Of a DNA stretch of 64,000 bases, positions 22,651 to 32,844 are shown one piece after another. Position 1 is the stretch's first letter, and each line of letters begins with the position of its first letter. The stretch comes from Laburnicola sp. R22_1 (lineage: Eukaryota; Ascomycota; Dothideomycetes; Pleosporales; Didymosphaeriaceae). The notes under the pieces are model-generated. The model had not been told where the DNA came from and ran no database searches. It worked only from the letters and a program-made list of their open reading frames with translations. The DNA lies in NCBI GenBank assembly GCA_014281115.1, contig JACONQ010000012.1, forward strand, positions 744,001-808,000, written 5' to 3'. A program made the translations under genes and the position numbers.

Positions 22651-23521
22651 TAATAAAGCAAGCGCTGAAGAGGGCGGAAATTACGACCGGACCGCGTCTA
22701 GTAGGACGACCAGATGTGGGCAAGTTTACAAGAAAGATCGACGCGGCGGTTCACCTCGGCAAGGCGGCCGCACTGTACCAGGAACTGAACAGCGCCGAGG
22801 CTGCGATCCTTACGCAGCTCCGGACGTGCAAGACGAGACTCAATGTGTACCTCTACAAGATCAAGGTAGCGGAGTCAGCCGAGTGCGAGTGCGGGCTGAT
22901 CGAATCGATCCCGCACTTTCTCTTCTGCTGCAGGAAGTGGGAAAGGCAGAGACAGAAGCTCCGGCTGCAGCACGGAGGGCGATTCGGGGACCTGTCGTAC
23001 GCACTTGGGGGCTACTCGAGCCGGCAGGAAGGAGGCGAAAGCATCGACGGGCCGGTAGAGCGATGGAAGCCAGACATAGAGGTGGTGCGAGCCACGATCC
23101 AGTTCGCGATGGACACGAAACACCTACAGTCGGCCAGCAACGACACAGCAAGCGCAGAAGCAGACAACAACGAGCGACAACGCTTAGGAATTCCGATATC
23201 CACTTTATAACTAAGTCGGTGGCGAGCCGCCACTCTACGAACCTCCGCCAGCGCGCTGCCGATTAAGAGGCGCACGACGCCGGAATTGCCCTGCGGATGG
23301 AGGACCCCGGAAAACAACCCGGCTCCTATCAACTTCTTCTTACTTACAGCATACGGTAGCGTATTACCTTTCTTTCTTTCCTATGTTGAGCATGGCGTTA
23401 GACAAGCGATAAGCGGGTCTTATGGTTGGCTTCTGAACTGGAGCAAGTGTGTCGAAGACAGATGTACATAGCTGGCGCATCGTAACGGCCCATACCCGCA
23501 GGGTGCATGGCCATAATAGAA

Positions 23522-23542
23522 TACACACACACACACACACAC
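23522..23542 (+). repeat. (AC)n tail of the LINE
   Basis: About ten AC units lie immediately before the right target-site duplication. This is the 3' terminus of the LINE and not an independent microsatellite, because it ends exactly where the duplication begins. Confidence 0.75.
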
Positions 23543-23555
23543 GTGAGGTGGCGAG

Positions 23556-24089
23556 TTCTGTAGATGTTTTCAGAGAGTTGAGTTGGTTGACCAGAGGGCA
23601 TGGCCAAGGCTGAGTTGAATCGCAAAGGCTTCGGGGCTGGGGCCGGTCCGCTTGCCAAGGCTCCGCACAGCCACAGATCTAACAGCCACAGATCTAACAG
23701 CCACAGATCTAACAGCCACAGATCTAACAGCCACAGATCTAACAGCCACAGATCCAACAGCCACAGATCTAACAGCCACCTGGAAATAAATTATACCCTA
23801 ATAATTATGTAGGACGTACGGGGCAGATGTACACTAGCTAGTGCAGGCAAAAGACGTTAGGAGAGAGAGAGAAGGACGAGAGGTCCATCATCAACGAAAG
23901 AAAGAGGTAGGAGGCGACCTTTCTCACCCAGGAGCGGGGTACTCTGCTACCTCAACAAGGCAACTGGATAGACTCACAATCTCAACAAGACCTCATATCT
24001 TCATTCTATTATTAATTTCAGTCTGTTGTTGGCTGGCGATGCAGCCGAAAGAAGAATTCTAAGACCTATATAAACAAAATAAGCTTACC
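23556..24089. other. spacer right of the LINE
   Basis: Apart from the minisatellite it holds no supported gene. Short frames at 23600-23812 and 23841-24062 are low-complexity or lack features. Confidence 0.5.
23668..23772. repeat. 15-bp minisatellite, seven copies
   Basis: The unit CAGCCACAGATCTAA occurs seven times head to tail; the sixth carries one C for T. A partial unit follows. A short plus-strand frame over it would read SNSHR repeats and the minus strand reads VAVRS repeats. Neither has context as a gene. Confidence 0.93.
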
Positions 24090-26122
24090 TCTAACTTGTC
24101 CTTATGTCTTGATTTCAAAGCCACAAAACCTCCTGTACTAATATGTACACTTATGAGACAGTACTGTGGACATCTAATGCATTATCGCTGCAAGCGCATC
24201 TTGTCGTTAAGACACACCTAATAAAGATGGCAGCCGAGCTGATCCCCTTTCTTAATATGCTGTAGGTGCTTCTTCTTGAAATATTTACTAAGATCCCCTA
24301 AGGTATAGAATAAGGATGTGCGTACTTCTGTAGGCAGACTCTAATTGCTGAGGCAAACGAAACATATCCTTAGCCTCGTCTCCTTGTACACCGCTACCTT
24401 GGCTGCTTCTAGCGCCTTTTTATTAAGATCTAGCTAGGTATTGTCTTTGTTCTTTTTAGGCGGCGTAATGCGATTACTTACACGTTTTGGCAGGGATAGG
24501 TGCATTCCGCCTTCCTTAATCCCACAATATTGCATAACAGCACTAATAGCTGTATTCTACTGGCTGAACTCCTCTTCTAGTATAAGTCCTGGATAGGCTA
24601 GGATAGTGTTAATTAACTCCTTCTATACTAGGAGCAGAGCACTATATCCTACTTTAAGGTTGTCCTTAATCTTAATGCCAGCAAGCTGCCGCTTGACATC
24701 ACGCACGGGCTGTTTAAACTCCTAGCGTTCCTTAATGTCTTAAAGAAGGGTATGCTGCTAATGCTGCCTCTTCTAGTTAATCTTAGAGGTAAGCGCTTTG
24801 TACTTTAGATGTTTAGTTACATTAGTAAGGGCACGTTTAAGATGCTCTTATTGGTTGAGTAGGGAACAAATAGTAGGATTATTGTTCACAGAAGCCGACT
24901 GTTCAGATGTAAGTTGTCGCGGCCAATAACAATTAATTAAATGGCTTATAGTACAAGCCGCCTGTATAAGCGCCGCCTAGGGCTAGATGCCTTGCACGAC
25001 AGCCTGCGTGTTAACTGTAATGCGCTGTAAGAGGTAGTGCTTTAAGAAAACCCCTATACTAGCGTGCCCTATTATTAGGTTCTGTATAGCCTCGCTAACG
25101 TTGCCTGCGTACTACGTTAATCCTGCACCTTGTATTCTACACCTTGCCTATAATAGCTTGCAGAGCTTACTATTCTTATTAAAGGCTTTCCCTCTAGCAT
25201 ATTTTAATAAATAAGGATAGGTGACCTGCGTAAACCCTATAATTTGCCCTAGTGCTTAGATCTAGGGCAGTAAGGTGAAGTAAGGAAGAGGTTTAGTAGG
25301 AGAAATAGCCCAGCTGTCTAGGGTCCGTGCCGCTTTCTAAAACATGGGAATATTGTCTAATTCTAGATTTAGGCGTAGTAGTAGCTTATTATAGTCTAGC
25401 GCAATATTAAGCCTACTAAGTTTCTTTAGGGAGGTTAGATTGTATGCTGTAAACGCCTAATTGCAGAAGAGTATGCTAAGGAGAAAGATATATAGACTAA
25501 AGATAAGAGTCTTGTTATATATAATTTTAGGGAGAGAGAAGGTATTCCTTAGAAAAGAGTTAGCAGTCTTGTAACTCTAGTAGAGACAGGAAGCGTAACA
25601 ACGTATATGTCTTTAATCCTAAGGAACTCCTTTATGAATTCGAAGGTGAACTTGAGTAATACTTGATAAGGGCCACCTTTTAGATCCTGTAGCAACGTAA
25701 CCTGTATATGCCTATAGTAGAGACTAAGAAGAGCCTAGGGCTAATTCGCTGTAAACCCACCTAGTTGTAGATAGAGTTGGGCTTGTATCCTATAGCGTCC
25801 GTGCGGGTATCTCTTTTCGGTCGTTACCAGGTTCGTTTACAGCACTAGGGCCAGACAGTATTGCAGACGGAAGGAAGGCAATTCCTTTCCTTATCCGAGG
25901 AATCAACTCCGGAAAATCCTAGGATTTGACCCATGCAGCTCTTTGACGGGCGCTAACGATTTGTATACAAGCTTGAAACGTCAAAATGAGCTTATTCCCG
26001 CGTCGTCTATCAACTTGATTGCTTGCGTACAGTTTCTTGGTGTTGAGCTTTTGCGTAGTATAGAGTAGTGAAAGTTCCCGTTCCATTGCGTGAGCAAACT
26101 CCGTACAACAAAGCTACGTATA

Positions 26123-29100
26123 TCAACTATCACTGTATATTGTGCCGTCCCATTCCTCCTCAAACAGTCTATGCTCGCCCTCGCTGTCGCCCTCGCTGTC
26201 GCCCTCGCTGTCGCCCTCGCTGTCGCCCTCGCCGCCGCCACTATTAACTCTCCCGTGGAGAAACTCATCAAAAGTGCCATCCTCTGCAAACTCAGTGCCC
26301 CGGGGTAGCTGCCCATGCTCTCTAATAGTGATAATATCAGCTCTGCCCCAACTAGCAAGACACAGAGAGGCTTGCAGTAGGTCTTCTCCAATACGTGAAC
26401 GGCGTGGGGCGAGTACAACGCCAGCGTTGGAAAATATCCTCTCAGGTTCAGAGCTCATAGCGGGGATTGATAGCAAATCAATTGCCATTCGGTGTAGTTT
26501 TGGATACTTTGCTTTTACGTTAGCTCGTCGCCAATATTGAGCAGGGATCAATTCAGGGTCGATAAGTGGCGGCTCTTGGAGATAAGCTTTGAACTCATTT
26601 TTGGATGGTTGTAGCTCCGGCAGGTTGTACGCCTCATTGAGTTGCTCTTTAAGAGAGGTGAGCCTTTGTTTTTTACGCCCTTTAAGGGAGGCCGGGCCCT
26701 GTCGTTTGCGTGTATTGCCAGAAATCTCTGTAAGCGCGGTGTAGTATTCTTGTGAGCTCTGCGAGGGTTGTAGCTCCGGGGCGTCATTGGCATACTCCTG
26801 CTCAAACAGCTCCATCGCGCCCTTGATTCCCTCCTGCGCCTAAGCGTATCCCCAGTCCTTGTGTAGAAATGGAGATTTGAGCCGCGGATCTAGTAGAATA
26901 AGCGCTGCGTATACAGGCGTCTTGTCTGTAAGGGCGTAATATTGCTTTGCTTTCTGCCAGGCTTGCTCAATTGCCACCCAGAACGCGCGACGCCCAGAGC
27001 TCTCATCAAGGTCCTGGCAATATTCAGTCTTGAGAGTTTCCAACCTCTCCATCAAGAGCTTCAAAATAATAACTACTTCTGAGATCCCATTGTTTGATAG
27101 CTCTGAGGGGCGGCCTTTAAGGTGTTTCGTAGCTTCCTTAAAAGGTTCGAGTAGGTCGGCGAGCTCTCTGAGGATGGCCCAATCGTTAGTTCCCATACGA
27201 TTCTGGAGTATTATTCGCGTTAATGAGTCCGCTGGCAACTCTCCAAGGGGTTTCTCTGTACGCTCTTTGACCAGGCGCTCATGCCGTAGAGTTTCAAGGT
27301 CTAGAAAGTGTGTGATAGAGTTGCGCAGGCGTAGGGCCCTTACAATTATATCACGGGTGGAGTTCCATCTACGCGCTCGTTAGCAAAATACCGCCAGAAA
27401 AAATCGCAAACTCAACACCACGCTGGAACATCCACTCCACGACGTCGCATCGCGCTGCAACTTGGCTAAGAGCTGCAATAAGGTCGTATCTCTAGGCCTT
27501 TTTCTTAGATAGTAAAAGAATTAAGTGTAGAGAAAATAATAAACCGCGCAGAGTTAAGAAAGTTGGTGATGGACGCCAAGAAACGCTAATTTTGCATAGT
27601 CTTAGCGGTCCCAGAGATTTGCCGACCTAATAGAGGGCGCCAGAGGGGCCCTCTAAGGCAGTGGGAGACTGGATAGAGGGGTGCGCTGCGCTCGCGCGGA
27701 TCGCGGTGTCACAACTACAAACTTAAGAAATAACGCGCAACGCCACAACGCGTCGTCGCATGTAATATTATTGCAGAATCGCGATAGAAATTGCGTATAT
27801 TAGCAATCGCGGGGGTCAAAAATAAAAAAAAGCGACGTGGGGTGGTTGTAAACTGGCAGTTAAAAGTTGTGCAAATGAATAGTCAAGCGTAGTAAACTCT
27901 ACTACTCACCGAGTTGAGTTATCGTGCCGTAGTGCTAGCACTGTAGGCTCAGCTTGGGATAATAGGTTTTGTGAGCGCCAAATATCAATTTGCGCGCTGT
28001 TGAACCTCTGAGTTCTGCCAGGAGAGCTGTGGATCCATTTGATGATATTGGCAATGCGGCCAATAGGGCCCTTCTCCCTCCACTTCTTGACCTGCTCTTC
28101 AAGGGCCATGTGAGCCAATTGCTCGGCGAACATCTCGTAGTCTTCGCCAAATAGAGCTTGTCGAGCAATGAGGTTGAGGATGTGGCCTGCGCAGCGTAGC
28201 CGTCGCCACTCAGGGTTGCTGAGCTCAAGCTCGCGGCAAATATCCTGTACAGCTACGTCGTTTGATGAGGCATTATCGAGTACAAAGTAGCCAACGCGGC
28301 CTCGGAGACTGTAGTCGTCGATTACTGTGAGCGTATTGGCGGCGATATTGACACCAGAATGGACATCTGGCATCTCCGTCAAAGCTAGGAGTGCTGTTTT
28401 GCAGACGCCGTGGGCGTCTACCCAGTGAGCTGTTACGCCGTTCATAGCTTTACGACGTCGTGAGGTCCATATATCAAACGATAAGTGGACTTTGCCGTAC
28501 GCTTCTGCGAGCTTACGCCTGAGCTCTTGTTTGTGGAGGGTGTACTCTTGCAACACCCATTGCCGGAAGGTTTCTCTTGTAGGGATAAGCTCCGTACGGG
28601 AGAAGCTTTGTAGGCGGGCAAATATACGCCTGAAAGTAGAACTATCGACGGTACGGAACGCGATATTCTCGTATACAAGCCAGTGGAGGATGTCCCGCGC
28701 GAGGGTATCCAGGCTCAGCATGCCCGCGATAGTATTCACCACCTCTTGTTTATCCGTATTGCCCATATCAACTACGTTGTCCACTACTTTGTTGGGTGGC
28801 GTAGGGTTAACGTTTTTGACGTACGTTTTGTAGTGCGTTGATCGAAAGTGGGTAGGGACGCCAGCGCACCCGCGGGTGATTGAAATCTTGCAGTCTCTAT
28901 ATGGCCTCTGTAAGTGGCATGAGTGGCACAAGTAATACTCCTCCCTGATAGAGCTGCCGGCTTCTTGAGTAGTACGTTGTATAGGGACTCCGTACTTCCA
29001 CCACCATGCCCGCGTCCTCTTGTTGTGGGCGAGACGGCGACAACTAGTAACGCCAGGGTGAGACCAATCAACCCAGTCGTATACAAAGTGAGCTTGAAAA

Positions 29101-29273
29101 ACGCCCTCAATTGCCTCTATACTCTCACTGTTTGTCTCTTGGAGAGATGTAGGCACGGGGATCTCCGCCGTATCAAGCTCAGTGAGTGTTTCTGTATCAC
29201 CGTCGTCAAAGACAACCACCTGAGTGCTCTTAGTTGGCTCAAGAGAGTTAAAAGAAGAGTTAAAAGAGCTCAT
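26123..29273 (-). pseudogene. hAT transposase with long intron and one stop
   Basis: Exon 1 (27910 to about 29273; an upstream ATG is at 29441) encodes an N-terminal acidic region, a BED-like finger (CHSCHLQR...PTHFRSTHY), and the start of the catalytic region with FDIWTS, YFVLDNASSND and RCAGHILNL. Exon 2 (26123-27368) continues WNSTRDIIVRAL and ends in the hAT dimerisation block (YPKLHRMAIDLLSIPAMSSEPERIFS) and an acidic (GDSE)n tail. The junction is a 541-nt GT-AG interval, 27369-27909, with donor GTGAGT and acceptor GCGTAG; splicing gives NSTRWNSTR, the usual hAT sequence. A TAG at 26840-26842 interrupts exon 2. Fungal hAT genes such as Restless are known to contain an intron. One stop suggests relatively recent inactivation. 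Confidence 0.82.
26174..26229. repeat. 12-bp tandem repeat in hAT transposase tail
   Basis: Four to five copies of GCCCTCGCTGTC encode the (GDSE)n acidic tail of the hAT transposase on the minus strand. Confidence 0.85.
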
Positions 29274-30560
29274 ATTGATATAATTTGCCAGCAAATTGTA
29301 TTGAGGAGAGTCTACGAGGGCTGCTGGCGAGAGAGTTGACGTCTCACGCGTATCAAACTCTCCGGCACTGGTGCGACGCCCCCTATACACGTGACGAGCA
29401 ATACACCAATTAACGACGATAAACAAGCCTCTATAAAACAAAACAACTCCATAAAACAGTTCCGGAGCTAGTTCGGATAGGAACGGAAAGGAATTTTCCT
29501 AGGATAGTGGACGGAACTCCTTCCTTCTGCAACACTGGGGCCAGATCCTCGACATACATGCAGGCCTTATTTCAGCCTATCTTCTTAAGACCGTGCTTCT
29601 TTGCTAGCTTTCTTAGTACCTACTTGTTACGTTAGACGTAAACACACATGTAAGAATAGAACTAGGAGGCTAGTCCTTTATACCTTGTGCATGCTCTGAT
29701 TTATCTTTCTATCTAGCTTTACGCTAGTTACTCTTTTATACACTAGGCGGAAAACCTTCTAGTACGTCCCTAGGGAGCTAGTGAGCTTAGTCCCCTGGCG
29801 TTTCCTTCCACCTTTCCCTTAGCGCTGGCCTAGTAGCTAGTTAAAGAACGTGTGTAGAGTGGCGACGGATATGGTCGCGTAGGTATAGTAATAGTCTTTT
29901 TGGAGGTACATCTAGCACCTATGCTATGTTAGTCCTATATGTTCTAGCGCGGGCTATGAGAGAATAAGAGACCTACTAATTCTACTAATCTTCTATATAA
30001 TTAAGCAGGCGAGTACTACTGTCCATATAGTTGTCTTTTATATACTCTTGTTTGTTAAACGTCTCTAGCTGTTAGAGATAGTGCTTAGGCGGATAATCCT
30101 TGTTAGGGGAGAGCTATAGTTCATCCTCGTCATTCTTATTAGCAAATGCGTCGACGTTTGTCAGATCCGTATTTAACTCTACACCATCGTCTGCATTAGA
30201 CCTAGTATAATCACTCTCGTTAGAGGAACTTTTGTTAGAGGAACTCTCAATCAGTGAACGTCGTCGCATGTCGCAGCAGTCCGTGAAGAGGTAAAGCGAC
30301 AAAAGCGACTAGAGGGGGAGCGTCTAGAGTCAGGGCGTCCGAAGCAGGGCGTGAAGGGAGGGAAGAGTTACTGGAGGAGGAGGAGGAGGGGGAGGAGAAT
30401 CCTAGCTTGAACGACGTGCAGACGGTACGCAGGCCACAAAAAGAGGAGAGAAGGGGTGGCCGTCCTTGTTTTTGACTCTGACTCTGTGGACAGCGGGAAA
30501 GGAGCCTTAAGTACTCCACTGGCCGAGTGGCCTCAGTTTCGGTCGGCATCATGGTGGTAA

Positions 30561-30790
30561 GAAGAATAGGTAGCGGGATAAGCTCGCAGGCGTGCCGCCG
30601 CGTTCCTCTTTTACAGGAAACGGGATCTGACCCTTAGAGGCTCCTAACGCATACGCTAGCCGAGGTAGGAGAGCCGAAGAGCACGTGCGCTCGAGTCCCT
30701 GCCCGCGGGGTTAGGGGGGTTTTGCGGCAAGTCAGCCTCCAGAAACGGCGTCACGAACCCCCAGAATCGGCCGCCCAAACGCCGTCGGAT
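30561..30790. other. short spacer between the DUF3435 relic and the pogo fragment
   Basis: GC-richer than its surroundings; no gene or repeat end recognised. Confidence 0.4.
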
Positions 30791-30799
30791 TGTTTAAGG

Positions 30800-31350
30800 T
30801 AGTATAAAACTTAGGTTGCAATTAACGCTAGTTAAGTAGAGGATTTAAAGGCATATAGATAGTTCCCTAACTTATATAGTTAAGGCGGTGGAAAAGCTTA
30901 TTAAAGGCGCTAAGCTAATAGGGCATTTTTTAGTGTTGATAACTAAACGTAACGCCAAACTTTAAGCTGCTAATAAGGCTGCTACGCAATATAAATTGTA
31001 TAAAAGAAAGCGAGTACAGCGTAAAAGAGTTCTTATAGCTAAAGAGGGCCAGCGGCTGGCTACTCTAAAGGAGTTTAGGGCGCGTAGTAATAGGCAAAAG
31101 GTAAAGAAGAGGGTGCGCGCTAATAGAGGCGAATCTGCTTAATAGCGCTGTAGACGCTGCGGCAAGCCTAGACATAACAAAACAACCTATAGGCAGCCTA
31201 TAGAAGTAGATTCTGAATAGATTGGCCTATTTAGACTATTGAAAATAGTTTGTGTTGACTCTGTACTATCGTGAATAGTATAGAACTTAGTAGGGTCTTG
31301 GCAAAGTGATTGACTTGATGGAATAATTAACTTGAGTGCAAAGTATATTA
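30800..31350 (+). mobile_element. 3' fragment of the pogo element at 1-1750, more heavily mutated
   Basis: It aligns without gaps to 1200-1750 at a constant offset of 29600. It covers the transposase C-terminus (basic region plus zinc knuckle) and the right end. By hand I count about 60 differences, all transitions; about 53 are C-to-T or G-to-A going from the left copy to this one. Bases left of 30800 do not match, so this is a truncated copy. Confidence 0.9.
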
Positions 31351-31390
31351 CTATGTCTTCTTTTTAGATAGTAAATAATATTATTGTAGG

Positions 31391-32105
31391 TAACATCCCC
31401 CACTGCGTAGCGAGACACTGCGTGCCGAGACAAATGAGGGGTACTTTGACTTTCAGCAACCAGAAAGCTCATGCGCACAACGAATATTGCTATATTTCTA
31501 CGAAAACAATCTGCTATAGCTAATTCTGAATATATATATTCCACTTTGCCTAAAAAATACGTTCGCATTGTCGCCTCCGCGCCTAATTTGTACAGCGCCT
31601 TATATCGTGGCATAACATGCTTCCCTCCCCACAGCGCCAACCTCGAGCCTTTTTCGCTCCAAGTTTTTGTAGAATAGCCTGATCCTACTCTTACAACTTC
31701 CCTCTAATACTAGGAAGTTATTATCAGCCTATGCGCGCTGCGAGGCGCGATTTTATGTAGGGCCGCCCCGTCGATTAGTACTTCCAGCGGAAGCGAATCA
31801 CCGATCCTGGCTAATGCGAGATAACCCCGCACGTCTTACCTCATGCACCAGTGGGGTATTTTATTGTAAGATATGTGGCTGTGCGAGTTGCACAAGCGTT
31901 CGGATTATCCTTAAATCCGACTTAGGATTGGGAGCAGTAAGAAGACATGGCAACAGGTGGCGAGGTAATTCGTGTCGCATGACGTAAGCTCACAAATCAC
32001 GGCCGAATCTTGTTTTCTATGAATGTTTCTCGGCTTAGTGATACCGCGAAGAAGGCCTGGTCTTTACATAATGCGACACGAATTACCTCGCCACCTATTA
32101 ATGGC
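31391..32105 (+). repeat. dispersed repeat R, copy 1, containing a MITE
   Basis: This segment (about 561 bp without the inserted miniature element) matches 38772-39964 in inverted orientation, minus the insertion there. Shared landmarks include GCGAGACACTGCGTGCCGAG-like sequence near 31400, GCGCCAACCTCGAGCC near 31640 and GACTTAGGATT near 31918. No transposase, reverse transcriptase or clear terminal repeat was found, so the repeat class is unknown; a solo LTR is possible from the size only. Confidence 0.75.
31952..32100. mobile_element. 149-bp MITE with 26-bp perfect inverted repeats
   Basis: Arms 31955-31980 and 32071-32096 are exact reverse complements (AGGTGGCGAGGTAATTCG...). ATGGC flanks both sides (31947-31951 and 32101-32105). 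The second copy of repeat R reads GACATGGCCTGG with no insertion at the same point, giving an empty site. No coding capacity; the mobilising transposase is unknown. Confidence 0.88.
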
Positions 32106-32844
32106 CTGGTGCTTATTTAGTCAGCCGACGGGCTTCTAGCGTCGAAACCAGCTTCGACACAGCGATCCCACACGCTTTGAGATGCAGTCCAACGCACAGC
32201 GATACCCATTACGATGCCCTTAAGCTCCGACACCCGCTGTTGTTCTCTCCACCGGCCCAACGAAAGACCTGATCGAGCCTACCACGTCCCTATGCTTCTC
32301 GAGTCGACCGGCGCCGATTCCTAGACTAAGCCGCAGCGAGCTCTAGTCTCGGCTCGTTGGAGGGGAATACGATGTGGTGGGAAGGATATAAGCTAAGATA
32401 GAGCGCGGCAGCCCTGGAATTTGAAGCCTGCGCTTCGGCAAGTGGGTTCAACCGAGCGTTACTGGCGAAACGCCGTCGTTGCGAGCGCATACGAAGGCGG
32501 AAAGGCTCTACATGCTTTGGTGATATAGCTGTCGTACAGTCAAATGACCAGCGGCTCCTTATATGAGCACTGCAATCGTTAGGGCCGTGGAGAGGTGCTT
32601 CAGTTTGACCTCTGACGGTCGTGAGTTCTGGATTGTTCATGTTCGTGAGGGATGAGTACTAGCGGAGCTGTGATGGTGGCGATGCTTGGCAAGATTCTAC
32701 ACTATCTAGAGCTGCATACAGTACTCTTCTCTTCAGCCATATCTAGAAACCATCGCCTCCTGCGCAACCCTATGGCAGGAGCGGGTCGGCCATCCTCCCT
32801 GCTAGCGGTGGCAACATTAAATGCCAAATCACCCCTATTTACTA
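32106..32844. other. spacer with an unsupported minus-strand frame
   Basis: A 104-codon frame at 32326-32640 has no recognised domain. Nothing else is visible up to the TA target of the Fot1-like element at 32843-32844. Confidence 0.45.

Larger units (their letters stand above)
17962..23210 (+). pseudogene. LINE ORF2 polyprotein (EN-RT-RNase H-CCHC), disrupted by insertion
   Basis: The left part (17962-21327) holds an exonuclease/endonuclease/phosphatase-type endonuclease (ILQANMWRG, VAGDFNRHNPLWGG, GADHRAIQ). Next comes a reverse transcriptase (KAPGRDGLPARVW, YRPISLLPMLGKALE, VSFDVKGAYNNV, GLPQGSALAPIL and the active site AFVDDYSAW), then an RNase H (DIYVDASVRNG, IFSDSQSAL, WVPSHAGIEGNEEAN). 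The right part (22653-23210) continues with IKQALKRAE and ends in a CCHC motif (CECGLIESIPHFLFCC). Deleting the inserted transposon plus one TA joins PWYL to IKQA in frame, giving about 1300 residues. In the RNase H, the final Asp of the usual NExAD motif reads Asn (GNEEANRLAKEA), a G-to-A type change that may reduce activity. First ATG of this frame is at 18010. Confidence 0.88.
16462..23542 (+). mobile_element. Tad/I-clade LINE retrotransposon, full length, split by a DNA transposon
   Basis: The element lies between perfect 13-bp direct repeats GTGAGGTGGCGAG (16449-16461 and 23543-23555), taken as the target-site duplication of target-primed reverse transcription. Its 3' end is an (AC)n tail of about 20 bases rather than poly(A). 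It encodes ORF1 (gag-like, CCHC knuckles) and ORF2 (endonuclease, reverse transcriptase, RNase H, CCHC), the organisation of fungal Tad-like LINEs. Without the 1323-bp insertion and its duplicated TA it is about 5.76 kb. GC-rich composition and long open frames show far less RIP than other repeats here. Confidence 0.88.
25856..29537 (-). mobile_element. hAT transposon, complete, 8-bp target-site duplication
   Basis: The 3682-bp element begins CAGTATTGCAGA and ends TTCTGCAACACTG, an imperfect inverted repeat of hAT type. The octamer GGGCCAGA directly flanks both ends (25848-25855 and 29538-29545), the expected hAT duplication. It lies inside the DUF3435 relic. Confidence 0.92.
24098..30552 (-). 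pseudogene. DUF3435/FluG-type tyrosine-recombinase-like gene, RIP-destroyed and split by a hAT element
   Basis: Minus-strand pieces 29546-30552 and 24098-25855 flank the hAT element. Conceptual reading through many TAG/TAA stops gives, in order: QLETFNKQEYIKDNYMDSST near 30050; GHASIGVFLKHYLLQRI near 25030-25070, which fits the GH...Y box of tyrosine recombinases and the conserved block of DUF3435; WPRQLTSEQSASVNNNP near 24920; and a C-terminal CFVCL...FYTLGDLSKYFKKKHL zinc-finger-like tail near 24220-24340. These blocks match my memory of the DUF3435 (FluG-domain) family. That family includes the captains of Starship elements and many Crypton-like relics. The region is AT-rich and cannot encode a protein. 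Which kind of element it belonged to is open; no cargo boundary could be found. Confidence 0.72.

Noticed and set aside
23668..23772. Regular 15-bp repeats that could suggest a CRISPR array
   Set aside because: Units are head to tail with no spacers, and the genome is eukaryotic.
23398..23812. Open frames across the minisatellite on both strands
   Set aside because: They exist only because a 15-bp repeat without stops is read in several frames; no flanking domain.
1..30552. Declaring the left 30 kb a Starship with cargo
   Set aside because: No element ends or empty site are visible and the captain-like gene is a relic; kept only as a hypothesis.
31391..32105. Calling repeat R a solo LTR
   Set aside because: Size fits, but TG...CA ends and a 4-6 bp target duplication could not be shown.
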